The translations under genes and the position numbers were made by a program. A stretch of 64,000 bases of DNA from contig NZ_CP108938.1 of NCBI RefSeq assembly GCF_036347135.1, positions 7,564,001-7,628,000 of the forward strand. The letters are read 5' to 3'. Positions 20,781 through 30,561 of the stretch are shown here, one piece after another. How positions within the stretch are numbered: the first letter of the stretch is position 1; the number at the start of each line of letters is the position of its first letter. The notes beneath the pieces are model-generated. The model worked only from the letters and a program-made list of their open reading frames with translations, did no database searches and was not told the origin of the DNA. The stretch comes from Streptomyces sp. NBC_00775 (GTDB lineage: Bacteria > Actinomycetota > Actinomycetes > Streptomycetales > Streptomycetaceae).

Positions 20781-21968
20781 TCATGGCACGCGTACTGGCA
20801 CGGTCGTCTCCACCGGCTGGCAGAGCACCAGGGCGAGGTCGTCGGCGAGTGCTGTGCCGGTGTGGTTGATCAGGCGGGTGTACAGGGCGTGCAGGGCCTC
20901 GTCGGGGAGGGGTTCGCGCAGGGCGAGCGCGGCCTCGCCGAGGAGGGGGAAGGGGGCGCCCTCCGGGTCGCGGGCCTCGGTCAGGCCGTCGGTGTAGAGG
21001 AGGAGCCGGTCGCCGGGCTGGAGTCGTACGCGGTACTGGCGCGGGACGGGGTGCAGTCCCAACGGGGGTGTGGGGACCAGGGGTTCGAGGAGTTCGATGC
21101 GGTGGCCGGAGCGCAGCGGTGCCGGGTGGCCGCAGTTGACCAGCCGGACCTCGCCGGGCGCGAACTCGGCGAGCACGGCGGTGACGAAGTCCTCGGGGCC
21201 CAGCTCCGGGGTGAGGCGGGCGTCGAGCCTGCCGGTGAGGGTCGGCAAGTCGGGTGCGGTGTAGGCGAGTTCGCGGAAGCCGGCGATGGTGTCGGCGGTC
21301 AGCCGGAGGGCGTCGAGGCCGTGACCGCGTACATCGCCGACGAGCACGCGCAGCCCGTACGGTGTCACCGCCACGTCGTACAGGTCTCCGCCGACCGTCG
21401 ACTCGCGGGCGGCGCAGTGATAGCGGGTGGACACCTGAGTGCCGCCCAGGGTGCGGGAGATGGGCCGCAGGATCGCCTCCTGGGTGATCCGGGCGACCTC
21501 GCGGGCCTGGGCGAGTGCCGCGACGAGCCGCTCGCGCTGCCGGGCCGCGTACACGGTGAGCGCGCAGCCCAGCAGCAGCCCACTCCAGTGAACGCCGAAC
21601 GCGAAGGTCCGCACGGTGCCGTCACTGAGCCCCATCGCGAGGCCCAGTACCGCGGACCAGCAGCAGACCAGGACGGTGTGCCGGACGCCCAGCCTGACGC
21701 AGGCCAGCAACGGGCCGATGAGCAGCAGGATGATGAGCGGCGGCACCCGCTCGAAGAGCAGATCCGGCACGGCGATCGCCAGACAGGCCACCAGCGGCAC
21801 CAGCACCAGCACCGGCACCGGCCACCGCACCTGCCTCCCGACACCCGCGGTCAGACCGCCCCCGCGGCTGCCCGCGGTCAGACCGTCCCCGCGGCTGCTC
21901 GCGATCAGGTCGTTCCCACGGCTGCCCGCCGGCGGGTCGCTCCCACCGCCTCCGCCCCTGGCGGCCAT
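20781..21968 (-). CDS. Membrane-bound PP2C-type serine phosphatase (SpoIIE domain)
   Basis: 395 residues. A Gly/Ser-rich N-terminus, four hydrophobic segments (about residues 50-150), then a SpoIIE/PP2C domain with STVGGDLYDVAV, VGDVRGHGLDALRLT, VNCGHPAPL and LLLYTDGLTEARDPEG, which supply the metal-binding aspartates. Such proteins in Streptomyces dephosphorylate anti-anti-sigma factors. The ATG at 21968 follows CAGGGGGAACGG; the ATG at 21995 is the alternative. It is divergent from the ATPase gene at 22155. Confidence 0.88.
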   Translation of the reverse strand: MAARGGGGGSDPPAGSRGNDLIASSRGDGLTAGSRGGGLTAGVGRQVRWPVPVLVLVPLVACLAIAVPDLLFERVPPLIILLLIGPLLACVRLGVRHTVLVCCWSAVLGLAMGLSDGTVRTFAFGVHWSGLLLGCALTVYAARQRERLVAALAQAREVARITQEAILRPISRTLGGTQVSTRYHCAARESTVGGDLYDVAVTPYGLRVLVGDVRGHGLDALRLTADTIAGFRELAYTAPDLPTLTGRLDARLTPELGPEDFVTAVLAEFAPGEVRLVNCGHPAPLRSGHRIELLEPLVPTPPLGLHPVPRQYRVRLQPGDRLLLYTDGLTEARDPEGAPFPLLGEAALALREPLPDEALHALYTRLINHTGTALADDLALVLCQPVETTVPVRVP

Positions 21969-22154
21969 CCGTTCCCCCTGCTCCCTCTCGCCCATCACCC
22001 GACAATCTCCGAATATCACCCTCCCCACCGTCACCAACAGGGAGTTGATCGCATCTCGTCGAAAGGTGCCCGGAAGTGACGGGGTGCTGCGGCCTTTCTG
22101 TCCGAGTTGCCGGAGCGGGCAACTCGGAAGGGTGATCCGGTCAGACTGGTCGGT

Positions 22155-24227
22155 GTGTCCGACAAGACGACCGCTGGACGGCCCGGCAATCTGCCCCCAG
22201 AGACACGAAGCTTCGTCGGGCGGCGGAACGAACTCGGCTGGCTGGACGAGGAGTTGGATCCCGGGGTCGGGATCGACCGGCTGGTGAGTCTCGTCGGGGT
22301 CGGTGGGGTCGGCAAGACCCGGCTCGCCCTGCGGGCCGCGGGCCGGGTCCGGGACGCGTACCCCGATGGCGTGTGGCTGGTGGAGCTCTCCCCGCTGCAC
22401 ACCGCCGGCCTGGTCGGCCTGGCCGTCGTCGAGGCACTGCGGCTCGCGGACCAGTCGACGGGTCCGGTCACTGAGGTGGTCGTCGAATGGGCCAAGGGCA
22501 AGCGGCTGTTGCTGATCCTCGACTCCTGCGAGCACGTCCTCGCGGACTGTGTGGCCTTGGCCGAGGCGCTGCTGCCGGTCCTGCCGGGGCTGCGCATCCT
22601 CGTCACCAGCCGGGAGCAGCTCGGCCTGCCGGGCGAACGCGTGCTGTGCCTGGACCCGCTGCCGGTCGCCGACGACGCGGTGGCCCTGTTCGCCGACCGG
22701 GCCGCCGACACCGGATTCACGCTCGACGACACCAACCGCGGCACGGTGGAGGCCGTCTGCCGCCGCCTCGACGGCATCCCGCTCGCCATCGAACTCGCCG
22801 CCGTCCGGCTCGCCGAGCTCTCGCTGGCCCAGCTGCACGGCCGCCTCGGCGAACGCCTGCCGTCCCGGCTCGACCTGCTCGCCGCGCGCGAAGGCGAGGG
22901 ACCGCCGCGCCACCAGACACTGCGGACGGCCATCGGCTGGAGCCACGAACTGTGCGCACCGCTGGAACGGCTGCTGTGGGCCCGCCTCTCGGTGTTCGCG
23001 GGCGGCTTCTGCGTGTGCGCCGCCGAGGAGGTCTGCGCGGGCGGCCCGCTGCCCGCCGGGCGGATCGCCGGACTGCTCGCCCGGCTCGTCGAGCAGTCGA
23101 TCGTGCGGCGCCACCGAAGCGATCCGGTGCGCTACCGACTCCTCGACACCGTGCGGGAGTTCGGCGCCGACTGGCTGCGCGCACTCGGCGAGGAACACGC
23201 CGTACGGCTGCGCCACCGCGACCACTACCGGCGGCTGGCCCGCGAGGGCTGCGCCGAGTGGAACACCGGACGGCAGGTCGCGTGGTGCGAGCGCACCCTC
23301 ACCGAACACGCCAACCTTCGCGCCGCCGTGGACTGCGCGCTCACCGAACCCGACGGACGCGTCGCTCTGGAGATGGCGGCCGACATCGGCTTCCTCTGGC
23401 GGCACTGCGGTTATCTGCGCGACGCCCAGCACTGCCTCGACCAGGCGCTCGCCACCGATCCGGTGCCGGGCCCCGACCGCACCCGCGCCCTGTGGACGCG
23501 TGGCGCGGTGGCACTGCTCCAGGGCGATCTGGAGGTCGCCGCGGACTGGGCGGTGCGCTGCGCCGACGCGGCGCGGGAGCAGGGCGATCCGGTGGCGGTG
23601 GTGGCCGCCGCGTACCTCACCGGCGGTCAACTGGCCCTGAGCGGCAAGCTGTCCGAGGCGATCGACGTGCTGTCCGCCACCCCCCGGCTGCCCATCCGGC
23701 CGGACGGGCTCGGGGCCGCCCAGCTCCAGGTCCGTGTGGCGCTCGCCTTCACCCACATGCTGCGGGGCGACCACGAGCGGGCACGCGTGGTGGCCGAGGA
23801 GGTGCGCGAGGCCAGTGTGGCGTGCGGCGAGTCGTGGGCGGGCGCCTTCGCCGACGGAATCGTGGCCCAGGCGGACCTGGCCCGCGGCGACATCGGCGCG
23901 GCGGTCGGCAACGCCCGTACCGCCCTGGCCGGGCACGGCCTGCTGCACAACACCGTCGGTGCCGCCATGGCCCTCGACGTCCTCGCGGCCGGGGTCGTCG
24001 CGGCCGGGGACGGCCACCGCGCGGCCCGTCTGCTCGGCATCGGCGAGAGCGTCTGGGCACTCACCGGACGCGCCCAGATGGACTCACCCGACCTCATCGC
24101 CACCCGCCGCCGCCACGAAGTCCGCGTCCGCGAGGAGATCGGCGACGCGGCGTACGAGAAGGCGTACGGGGAGGGTCGCACCATGCCGTACGGGGAGGGG
24201 CTGGACTACGCGGCGCACGGCCGCTGA
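22155..24227 (+). CDS. NB-ARC/AfsR-type ATPase without DNA-binding domain
   Basis: About 690 residues. Begins PGNLPPETRSFVGRRNEL, the usual opening of STAND ATPases; P-loop VGVGGVGKTRLAL, Walker B LLLILDSCEHVL, then LVTSREQL and LDGIPLAIELAA. The C-terminal half is helical, TPR-like. Unlike LuxR-type homologues there is no C-terminal helix-turn-helix; it ends shortly after VREEIGDAAYEKAYGEGR. It is probably a regulatory scaffold responding to a ligand. The GTG at 22155 (VSDKTTAGRP) is preferred to the TTG at 22107, but neither has a strong ribosome site. Confidence 0.78.
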   Translation: MSDKTTAGRPGNLPPETRSFVGRRNELGWLDEELDPGVGIDRLVSLVGVGGVGKTRLALRAAGRVRDAYPDGVWLVELSPLHTAGLVGLAVVEALRLADQSTGPVTEVVVEWAKGKRLLLILDSCEHVLADCVALAEALLPVLPGLRILVTSREQLGLPGERVLCLDPLPVADDAVALFADRAADTGFTLDDTNRGTVEAVCRRLDGIPLAIELAAVRLAELSLAQLHGRLGERLPSRLDLLAAREGEGPPRHQTLRTAIGWSHELCAPLERLLWARLSVFAGGFCVCAAEEVCAGGPLPAGRIAGLLARLVEQSIVRRHRSDPVRYRLLDTVREFGADWLRALGEEHAVRLRHRDHYRRLAREGCAEWNTGRQVAWCERTLTEHANLRAAVDCALTEPDGRVALEMAADIGFLWRHCGYLRDAQHCLDQALATDPVPGPDRTRALWTRGAVALLQGDLEVAADWAVRCADAAREQGDPVAVVAAAYLTGGQLALSGKLSEAIDVLSATPRLPIRPDGLGAAQLQVRVALAFTHMLRGDHERARVVAEEVREASVACGESWAGAFADGIVAQADLARGDIGAAVGNARTALAGHGLLHNTVGAAMALDVLAAGVVAAGDGHRAARLLGIGESVWALTGRAQMDSPDLIATRRRHEVRVREEIGDAAYEKAYGEGRTMPYGEGLDYAAHGR

Positions 24228-24288
24228 CGGGCCATCTCCAGCCCGCCGGCCGTGCGCGGCCACGGGGCGTGGCGCTTGACGACAGGAC

Positions 24289-24852
24289 CTAGGGGCGCAA
24301 TGCGACGTCGACGGCCATGGTGAGCTTGTCGACGAATGCCGGACGGTCGGCGACGCGGTGCTTCCACCCCTCGGCGGCGGCGTTCAGGACCTCGGCGATC
24401 TGCCGCGGTGTGACGCTTCCGGTGGGCCGGCCGGAGGTGGCGACGGCCTCCGTGAGCGCGTCGAGGAAGGCGGCCCGGTAGTCGTCGTACATGCTCTGGA
24501 GCTGCGCTGTGCCGTGCTCCAGCAGGTCGTCGACGCCCTCGTTGATGTGCGTGCCCACGTATCGGCCCAGATTGGCGTCGAGCGCGGCCACCAGACGCGC
24601 GTTGAGGTCCGCGTCGGACACGGCCAGCGCCGTGCGGACATCGCCCAGGGCTTCGTCCAACGCCTGCCGCATGGTCTCGCGGAACAGCTCCGCCTTGCCG
24701 GAGAAGAGGAAGTACAGGCCCGGACGGGAGATGTCCGCCGCCTGAGCCACCGCGTCCATCGATGTCTTGCGGTAACCGAACGTAGCGAAAACGGTCAGTG
24801 CCGCCGCAAGTACCTGCTCACGGCGTTGGGTGTCCCCACGGGTCGCTGCCAT
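24289..24852 (-). CDS. TetR-family repressor
   Basis: 187 residues. N-terminal helix-turn-helix with QVLAAALTVFATFGYRKTSM and DISRPGLYFLFSGKAELF; the C-terminal ligand domain is of the usual size. ATG at 24852 (MAATRGDTQRR). It is divergent from the SDR gene with 90 bp between starts, which is the classic layout for control of that gene and itself. Confidence 0.88.
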   Translation of the reverse strand: MAATRGDTQRREQVLAAALTVFATFGYRKTSMDAVAQAADISRPGLYFLFSGKAELFRETMRQALDEALGDVRTALAVSDADLNARLVAALDANLGRYVGTHINEGVDDLLEHGTAQLQSMYDDYRAAFLDALTEAVATSGRPTGSVTPRQIAEVLNAAAEGWKHRVADRPAFVDKLTMAVDVALRP

Positions 24853-24880
24853 ATACACACCATACCGAGTGGGCGTGCTA

Positions 24881-24893
24881 TACATGTTTTGTA
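24881..24893. promoter_or_regulatory. Short dyad between tetR and SDR genes (putative operator)
   Basis: TACA, five bases, TGTA, in an AT-rich stretch midway between the divergent starts. Small for a TetR site, so it may be only the centre of a longer imperfect operator. Confidence 0.4.
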
Positions 24894-24942
24894 GATTCTG
24901 TTTAGTGGCTGGGTGAAGAACCACGCCACGAGAGAGGGCATC

Positions 24943-25752
24943 ATGAGCAAGACCGTTCTGATCACAGGCGCCTCGACCGGCATGGGCGAGGCACTCACCT
25001 TCGAGTACGCCCAGCGCGGCTGGAACGTCGTGGCCACCATGCGTGACACGACCAAGGCCAACCCAGCCTTCGCCGACCTCGCCAACGTCCTGGTCACGCG
25101 CCTCGACGTCACCGACATCGCCGGCATCGAGCAGGCCGTCAAGGAGGCGATCGACCGCTTCGGCGCCATCGACGCCCTCGTCAACGCCGCCGGCTACGGA
25201 CAGGTCGGCGCGGTCGAGGAAATCAGCCCCGGCCAGCTGCGCGACCAGTTCGAGACCAACGTGGTGGGCCTTGTCCAGGTGATCCAGGCAGTGCTCCCGC
25301 ACATGCGGGAACGTGGCTCCGGCCACGTCATCAACATCGGCTCCATGGGTGGCCACGTCAGCCTGCCCACGATGGCCGTGTACTGCGCCTCGAAGAGCGC
25401 CGTGCAGAACCTGACCGAGGGACTGGCCAAGGAGGTCGGCCCGCTGGGCATCCACGTCACCCTGGTCGAGCCCGCGGGTTACAACACCAGCTTCGGGACC
25501 AGCGCGAAGCTCCCCGCCACGTCCATCCCCGACTACGCGCCCTCCTACGCCGCCATGGTCGAATTCGACAAGGAGGCGGTGCGGGGCGACCTCGTCAAGT
25601 CCATGGCGGCCGTCGCCGGCATCACGGGCATCGACGAGCCCCCGCTTCACCTCGCGGTGGCCACCGCCGGCCTGGAGATGGTGCGGGGCCGCTTCGCCGA
25701 GCTGATGGACGAGTACGCCCGCTGGGAGTCGGTCACGGCCGGCACCGACTGA
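24943..25752 (+). CDS. Short-chain dehydrogenase/reductase
   Basis: 269 residues, classical SDR: cofactor loop TGASTGMG (residues 8-15), NAAGYG, catalytic IGSMGG ... YCASK. It should use NADP(H) or NAD(H) on an alcohol/carbonyl pair; the substrate is unknown. ATG at 24943 after GAGAGAGGGC. Divergent from the TetR gene, which probably represses it. Confidence 0.88.
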   Translation: MSKTVLITGASTGMGEALTFEYAQRGWNVVATMRDTTKANPAFADLANVLVTRLDVTDIAGIEQAVKEAIDRFGAIDALVNAAGYGQVGAVEEISPGQLRDQFETNVVGLVQVIQAVLPHMRERGSGHVINIGSMGGHVSLPTMAVYCASKSAVQNLTEGLAKEVGPLGIHVTLVEPAGYNTSFGTSAKLPATSIPDYAPSYAAMVEFDKEAVRGDLVKSMAAVAGITGIDEPPLHLAVATAGLEMVRGRFAELMDEYARWESVTAGTD

Positions 25753-25815
25753 CGGTGAGGGGCGGCACGAAGTGTCGCTCGGGGGTGACCGTCCGGGAGC
25801 GGAACAAACTCCCGG

Positions 25816-26256
25816 TCACTGGCGGGGCGTCGGCCCGCCGAACGGCAGGAACAGGGTGCGCGAGGCGAGCAGCCAGGCGTCGCCGGCCTTGCGGAAGGTG
25901 TCCTCGTAGTGCCCGACCTGGACGGGAGGCCCGGCCGGGACCATGCCGCCGGTGTGACCGTCGACGCGGTAGGTCGTGAAGTACGAGGTGGCGGTGGCCG
26001 TCGTCGGTGAGTCCAGGGTGACGAGGACGTTGGTCATCACGCGGCGCGAGAGCCGGTCCGCGGGGCGCCCGCCGAAGTAGTCCCGCAGCGCCTCGCGCCC
26101 CTTCACGACCCGCTCGCCCTCCGGCCACTCCCAGGTGCCGTCCTCGGTGAACAGTTCGGCGACCGTGCCGGGCTCACCGAGGTCGAGCCGGCGGACGAAG
26201 TCGAGGACGAGCCGTTCACAGGCGCGCTCGGCGAGGAGTTGTTCGAGGTCATCCAT
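25816..26256 (-). CDS. SnoaL-like/NTF2-fold protein
   Basis: 146 residues, one NTF2-like alpha+beta barrel: ERLVLDFVRRLDLGEPGTV, LFTEDGTWEWPEG, REALRDYFGG, and the closing GHYEDTFRKAGDAWLLASR. Members include small cyclases, isomerases and hydroxylases, for example steroid delta-isomerase-like enzymes. A link to the steroid theme is possible but not shown. ATG at 26256. Confidence 0.8.
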   Translation of the reverse strand: MDDLEQLLAERACERLVLDFVRRLDLGEPGTVAELFTEDGTWEWPEGERVVKGREALRDYFGGRPADRLSRRVMTNVLVTLDSPTTATATSYFTTYRVDGHTGGMVPAGPPVQVGHYEDTFRKAGDAWLLASRTLFLPFGGPTPRQ

Positions 26257-26298
26257 GACGCCCTTGCTATCAGCGGAGCACCCGGTGCGGCCAGCGCA

Positions 26299-27339
26299 TT
26301 AAACGGCCACGTACGTCACCGGATCGCTCCCCGTCACCGCCTCCGCCCGCCCCAGCTTCACCAGCCGGCGCACATGGGCCTCCGCCTCCGAGACCGCGAT
26401 GTTCCTTGAGCCGTACGGGATTTGGTCCCAGGGGCGGTTCCACTCCATGCGCTCGGCGAGCTGCCAGGGGGTGAGCGGGGTGGAGATGAGGGCCAGCAGG
26501 CCGGTGAGGCGTTCCTCGTGGTGGGCGAGCAACTCCCGTACGCGGGACGGGGCGTCGGCGAACGCGTGCTGGTGGGCCGGCAGTACCTCGGCGGGGTCGA
26601 GGCGGCCGACGCGCTCCAGGGAGTCGAGGTAGTCGCCGAGGGGATCGGCGATGGTGGCGTCGTCCGGATCCTCGTAGAGGCCGATGTGCGGGGTGATCCT
26701 CGGCAGGAGGTGGTCGCCGGAGAACAGGCGGCCGTGGCCCGGGAGCCGGGCGGGATGGTCCTCCTCCAGGTGGAGGCAGACATGGCCGGGTGTGTGGCCG
26801 GGGGTCCAGATCGCGCGCAGGCGGCGGCCGGGCAGGGCGAGGAGTTCGCCGGGGACGATCTCGCGGTCGGGGAGCGCGGGGGAGAAGCCGGGGAGGGTGC
26901 TGGGACGGCGTACGGACGTGCGGGCCTCGCGCAGCGGGGCCACGTGTTCCTCGGGCGCGCCTGAGGCCGCCAGCTTGGCCGCCATGTAGGCGAACCAGCG
27001 CTCGGGGCGGTTCTCGCGCGTCCGCCGGACGATCGCGGTGTCCGCCGCGTGCATCGCGATCCAGGCCCCGGACGCCTCGCGGACCTGGCCCGACAGGCCG
27101 TGGTGATCGGGGTGGTGGTGGGTGATGACCACACCGTGGATCTCCGCGACGGAGGTGCCGCAGCCGGTGAGGCCCTCGACGAGGGTGTCCCAGGAGGTGG
27201 GGTCGTCCCAGCCCGTGTCGATCAGTACGGGGCCGCGGTCGGTGTCGACGACGTACACCAGCGTGTTGCCGAGGGGGTTGTCCGGGATGGGGACCCTGAT
27301 CGACCGTACGCCCCCGCCGTGATCGGTCACCTGCGTCAT
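26299..27339 (-). CDS. MBL-fold metallo-hydrolase
   Basis: 346 residues. Metal-binding motif ITHHHPDHHGL, then WTPGHTPGHVCLH, FSGDHLLPRI and a C-terminal helical/winged region, as in glyoxalase II-type hydrolases. The substrate is likely a thioester or ester (inference). The ATG at 27339 (MTQVTDHGGG) has GGTGGGAGCC before it; an upstream ATG at 27381 is in frame. It is divergent from the aldehyde dehydrogenase operon with two KstR-like boxes between them, so it may belong to the same regulon. Confidence 0.82.
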   Translation of the reverse strand: MTQVTDHGGGVRSIRVPIPDNPLGNTLVYVVDTDRGPVLIDTGWDDPTSWDTLVEGLTGCGTSVAEIHGVVITHHHPDHHGLSGQVREASGAWIAMHAADTAIVRRTRENRPERWFAYMAAKLAASGAPEEHVAPLREARTSVRRPSTLPGFSPALPDREIVPGELLALPGRRLRAIWTPGHTPGHVCLHLEEDHPARLPGHGRLFSGDHLLPRITPHIGLYEDPDDATIADPLGDYLDSLERVGRLDPAEVLPAHQHAFADAPSRVRELLAHHEERLTGLLALISTPLTPWQLAERMEWNRPWDQIPYGSRNIAVSEAEAHVRRLVKLGRAEAVTGSDPVTYVAV

Positions 27340-27398
27340 GGGCTCCCACCAATCGCCGTGTTCCGGGCACTGTCCGGTCACTGTCCGGCCACTATAAC

Positions 27399-27412
27399 TA
27401 GAACAGATTCCA
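27399..27412. promoter_or_regulatory. KstR-like operator (degenerate) between MBL hydrolase and ALDH
   Basis: TAGAACAGATTCCA: TnnAACnn then ATT instead of GTT, with the final A kept. It lies 60 bp upstream of the hydrolase start and 143 bp upstream of ALDH. Confidence 0.5.
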
Positions 27413-27468
27413 ATGGGTGCCCAAGTCGACTGTTTGGTGGGGAGGTTCGACCCGTGGACTCCGCTGAC

Positions 27469-27486
27469 TGGAACTGGTATCAGTTC
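27469..27486. promoter_or_regulatory. KstR-like operator before ALDH
   Basis: 27469-27482 reads TGGAACTGGTATCA, one mismatch from the motif, the same G-T-A half-site as the fadA5 box. It overlaps a perfect dyad GAACTG-GTAT-CAGTTC (27471-27486). The ALDH start is 69 bp downstream. Confidence 0.6.
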
Positions 27487-27554
27487 TCGTATCTGATGAA
27501 GCGTCAGAAGCGTCAGAGATCGCGGCGCGGAGCGTCCCCGGGAGGCAGTCGGCC

Positions 27555-29012
<1,458 letters not shown>

Positions 29013-29014
29013 GG

Positions 29015-29248
29015 ATGGGTGACCGCTGGCAGATCGAGGTCGACCGCTCCGTCTGCATCGGCTCCGCCCAGTGCGTCCACCAGGCCCCCGACGCCTTCCG
29101 CCTCGACCCCGGCATGCAGTCCCATCCGGTCGACCCGGAGACCGACGCCAACGAGAAGATCCTGGGGGCGGCAGAGGGGTGCCCGGTGGAGGCCATCATG
29201 ATCACGCTGCTGGGGAGTGGGGAGCCGGTGTTCCCGCCGGAGGACTGA
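29015..29248 (+). CDS. Small ferredoxin of the P450-partner type
   Basis: 77 residues. Cysteine pattern CIGSAQC near residue 14 and a later CPVEAI, with the first loop shaped as in the single-cluster (3Fe-4S type) ferredoxins that reduce actinobacterial P450s. ATG at 29015 follows GGCGTGAGG. It is cotranscribed with ALDH; cyp125 is 22 kb away, but shared KstR-like boxes suggest they work together. Confidence 0.88.
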   Translation: MGDRWQIEVDRSVCIGSAQCVHQAPDAFRLDPGMQSHPVDPETDANEKILGAAEGCPVEAIMITLLGSGEPVFPPED

Positions 29249-29364
29249 GGTCGGGCGATTTCGAAAAAAGTCCCCTTTGGGGGGTTCTATATTGCTCTGG
29301 GCGTTCTATTCTGGTAGGGCCTACGGGGCGAGTGAGGGAGTTCGACCGGAGTAGCCGACTTTGG

Positions 29365-29508
29365 CGAGACGCAGCAGTACCAGCAGGATCAGCATCCGCT
29401 GGGGCCGACGTCGACGGTCGAGCTGAGAGGCTGGAAGGCAGCGGTTGGGCCGGAAGGCGACCCCTAGCACCTGATCCGGACAATACCGGCGAAGGGAACC
29501 CGTCTCGT
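29365..29508 (+). ncRNA. TPP (THI-box) riboswitch, with no thiamine gene downstream
   Basis: Contains CTGAGA (29423-29428) and ACCTGATCCGGACAATACCG followed by GCGAAGGGAA, the two most conserved parts of the thiamine pyrophosphate aptamer. Stem P1 CGAGACG (29365-29371) pairs with CGTCTCG (29502-29508); P2 GCTGGGG pairs with CCCCTAGC. A possible promoter (TTGCTC, 17 bp, TAGGGC) lies at 29292-29320. The first GGGG is not followed by the usual TGC, and extra bases enlarge the P3 side, so it is somewhat divergent. Downstream is only the 3' end of kstR on the other strand. Confidence 0.75.
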
Positions 29509-29569
29509 AGGTTTTCGCGTGCCCGCGCCAGGCCCTGCCGGCCCAGCCCGGGCACTCTTCCTGCTCGTC

Positions 29570-29629
29570 GCTCCTGTTCGTCCGGCTCCTGTTCGTCCGG
29601 CTCCCGCTCGTCCGGCTCCTGCTCGACCG
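29570..29629. repeat. 15-bp tandem repeat, four units
   Basis: Two exact copies of GCTCCTGTTCGTCCG and two variants, ending 2 bp before the kstR stop. It lies between the TPP riboswitch and the kstR 3' end. Confidence 0.85.
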
Positions 29630-29631
29630 GC

Positions 29632-30309
29632 CTACTGCTCGTCCGGGGTCGTCAGATCGATCAGACGGCAGACCGTCTCGATGTCGATCTTGACCTGGGC
29701 GATGGAGGCACGGCCGGAGAGCCAGGTGATCAGGGCCGAGTGCCAGGTGTGCTCGATGACGCGGACGGCGGAGAGCTGGGCGGGGGTGGGGTCGTCGAGA
29801 CCCATCGCGTCCAGGATGATCACCGTGGTCTGCCGGGAGACCTGGTCGACCTCGGGGCTGACGCTGCGGTCCGCGAAGGTGAGCGCGCGGACCATGGCGT
29901 CGGCGAGGTGCGGCTCGCGCTGCAGGGCGCGGAACGCCCGCATCAGGGTCTCCGCCACCCGCTCCGCCGCGGTGTCCCCGGCAGGCGGCTTCTTGCGCAG
30001 GGTTCCGTGCATGTGCTCCAACTGGTCCTGCATCGTGGCGACCAGCAGATGGACCTTCGAGGGGAAGTAGCGGTAGAGCGTGCCCAGGGCGACCTGCGAG
30101 GACTCCGCGACCTCGCGCATCTGTACCGCGTCGAAGCCGCCCCGGCTGGCCAGTTGCGCGCTCGCGTGCAGGATCCGGCGGCGGCGCGCTTCCTGCCGCT
30201 CGGTGAGCGGGGGAGAGGCGGGGTGCGTGGGGGCGTGCGACACCGGTCGCGGGGTCGGTTGCGACGCCGGTCGCGCGTTCTTCGAGTCCGCCTTGGCTTC
30301 CGCAGGCAT
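29632..30309 (-). CDS. kstR: KstR-like TetR-family repressor of sterol catabolism
   Basis: About 225 residues. The DNA-binding region RRRILHASAQLASRGGFDAV, QMREVAESSQVALG and TLYRYFPSKVHLLVATM is very close to mycobacterial KstR, with VGTLYRYFPSKVHLL typical of it. The C-terminal ligand domain has ADAMVRALTFADRSVSPEVDQV, again KstR-like. KstR of mycobacteria releases DNA on binding an early sterol-CoA metabolite. Several in-frame starts exist (30384, 30354, 30327, 30309); 30309 (MPAEAKADSK) gives a normal N-terminus. A well-matched KstR-like box lies upstream at 30494, implying autoregulation. Confidence 0.85.
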   Translation of the reverse strand: MPAEAKADSKNARPASQPTPRPVSHAPTHPASPPLTERQEARRRRILHASAQLASRGGFDAVQMREVAESSQVALGTLYRYFPSKVHLLVATMQDQLEHMHGTLRKKPPAGDTAAERVAETLMRAFRALQREPHLADAMVRALTFADRSVSPEVDQVSRQTTVIILDAMGLDDPTPAQLSAVRVIEHTWHSALITWLSGRASIAQVKIDIETVCRLIDLTTPDEQ

Positions 30310-30493
30310 GGGTCCGTTCCGTGACATCAGCGAGAGGGAGCGAGGAGTCAGCATGGCAGGGCTTCGCGCCGTCGCGCGAATCATCGGACCCAGTCACTCC
30401 GGTTGGCGTTCCGTCGTGGCGTGAATCACCTGATCCACCGCTCACAGCAGCGCTACCTGCCGGTAGATTCAGTGCTCCTTGAACGATCAAGTC

Positions 30494-30507
30494 TGAAACT
30501 TGTTCTA
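30494..30507. promoter_or_regulatory. KstR operator between kstR and the glycosyltransferase operon
   Basis: TGAAACTTGTTCTA, a full match to TnnAACnnGTTnnA. It is 54 bp before the glycosyltransferase GTG and 185 bp before the chosen kstR start, so it can serve both. Confidence 0.78.
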
Positions 30508-30561
30508 GATTAGCGTCCCGGCGTAATCTCGCGGGAAAGTGCAGGGAGAAGGGGGCCGTAA

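Noticed and set aside
22107..24227. LuxR-type (LAL) transcription factor
   Set aside because: STAND ATPase and TPR-like parts are there, but no C-terminal helix-turn-helix before the stop.
29519..30070. Plus-strand gene driven by the TPP riboswitch
   Set aside because: The frame is mostly antisense to kstR, has the composition of a shadow frame and no known family; only the proline-rich first 40 codons lie outside kstR.
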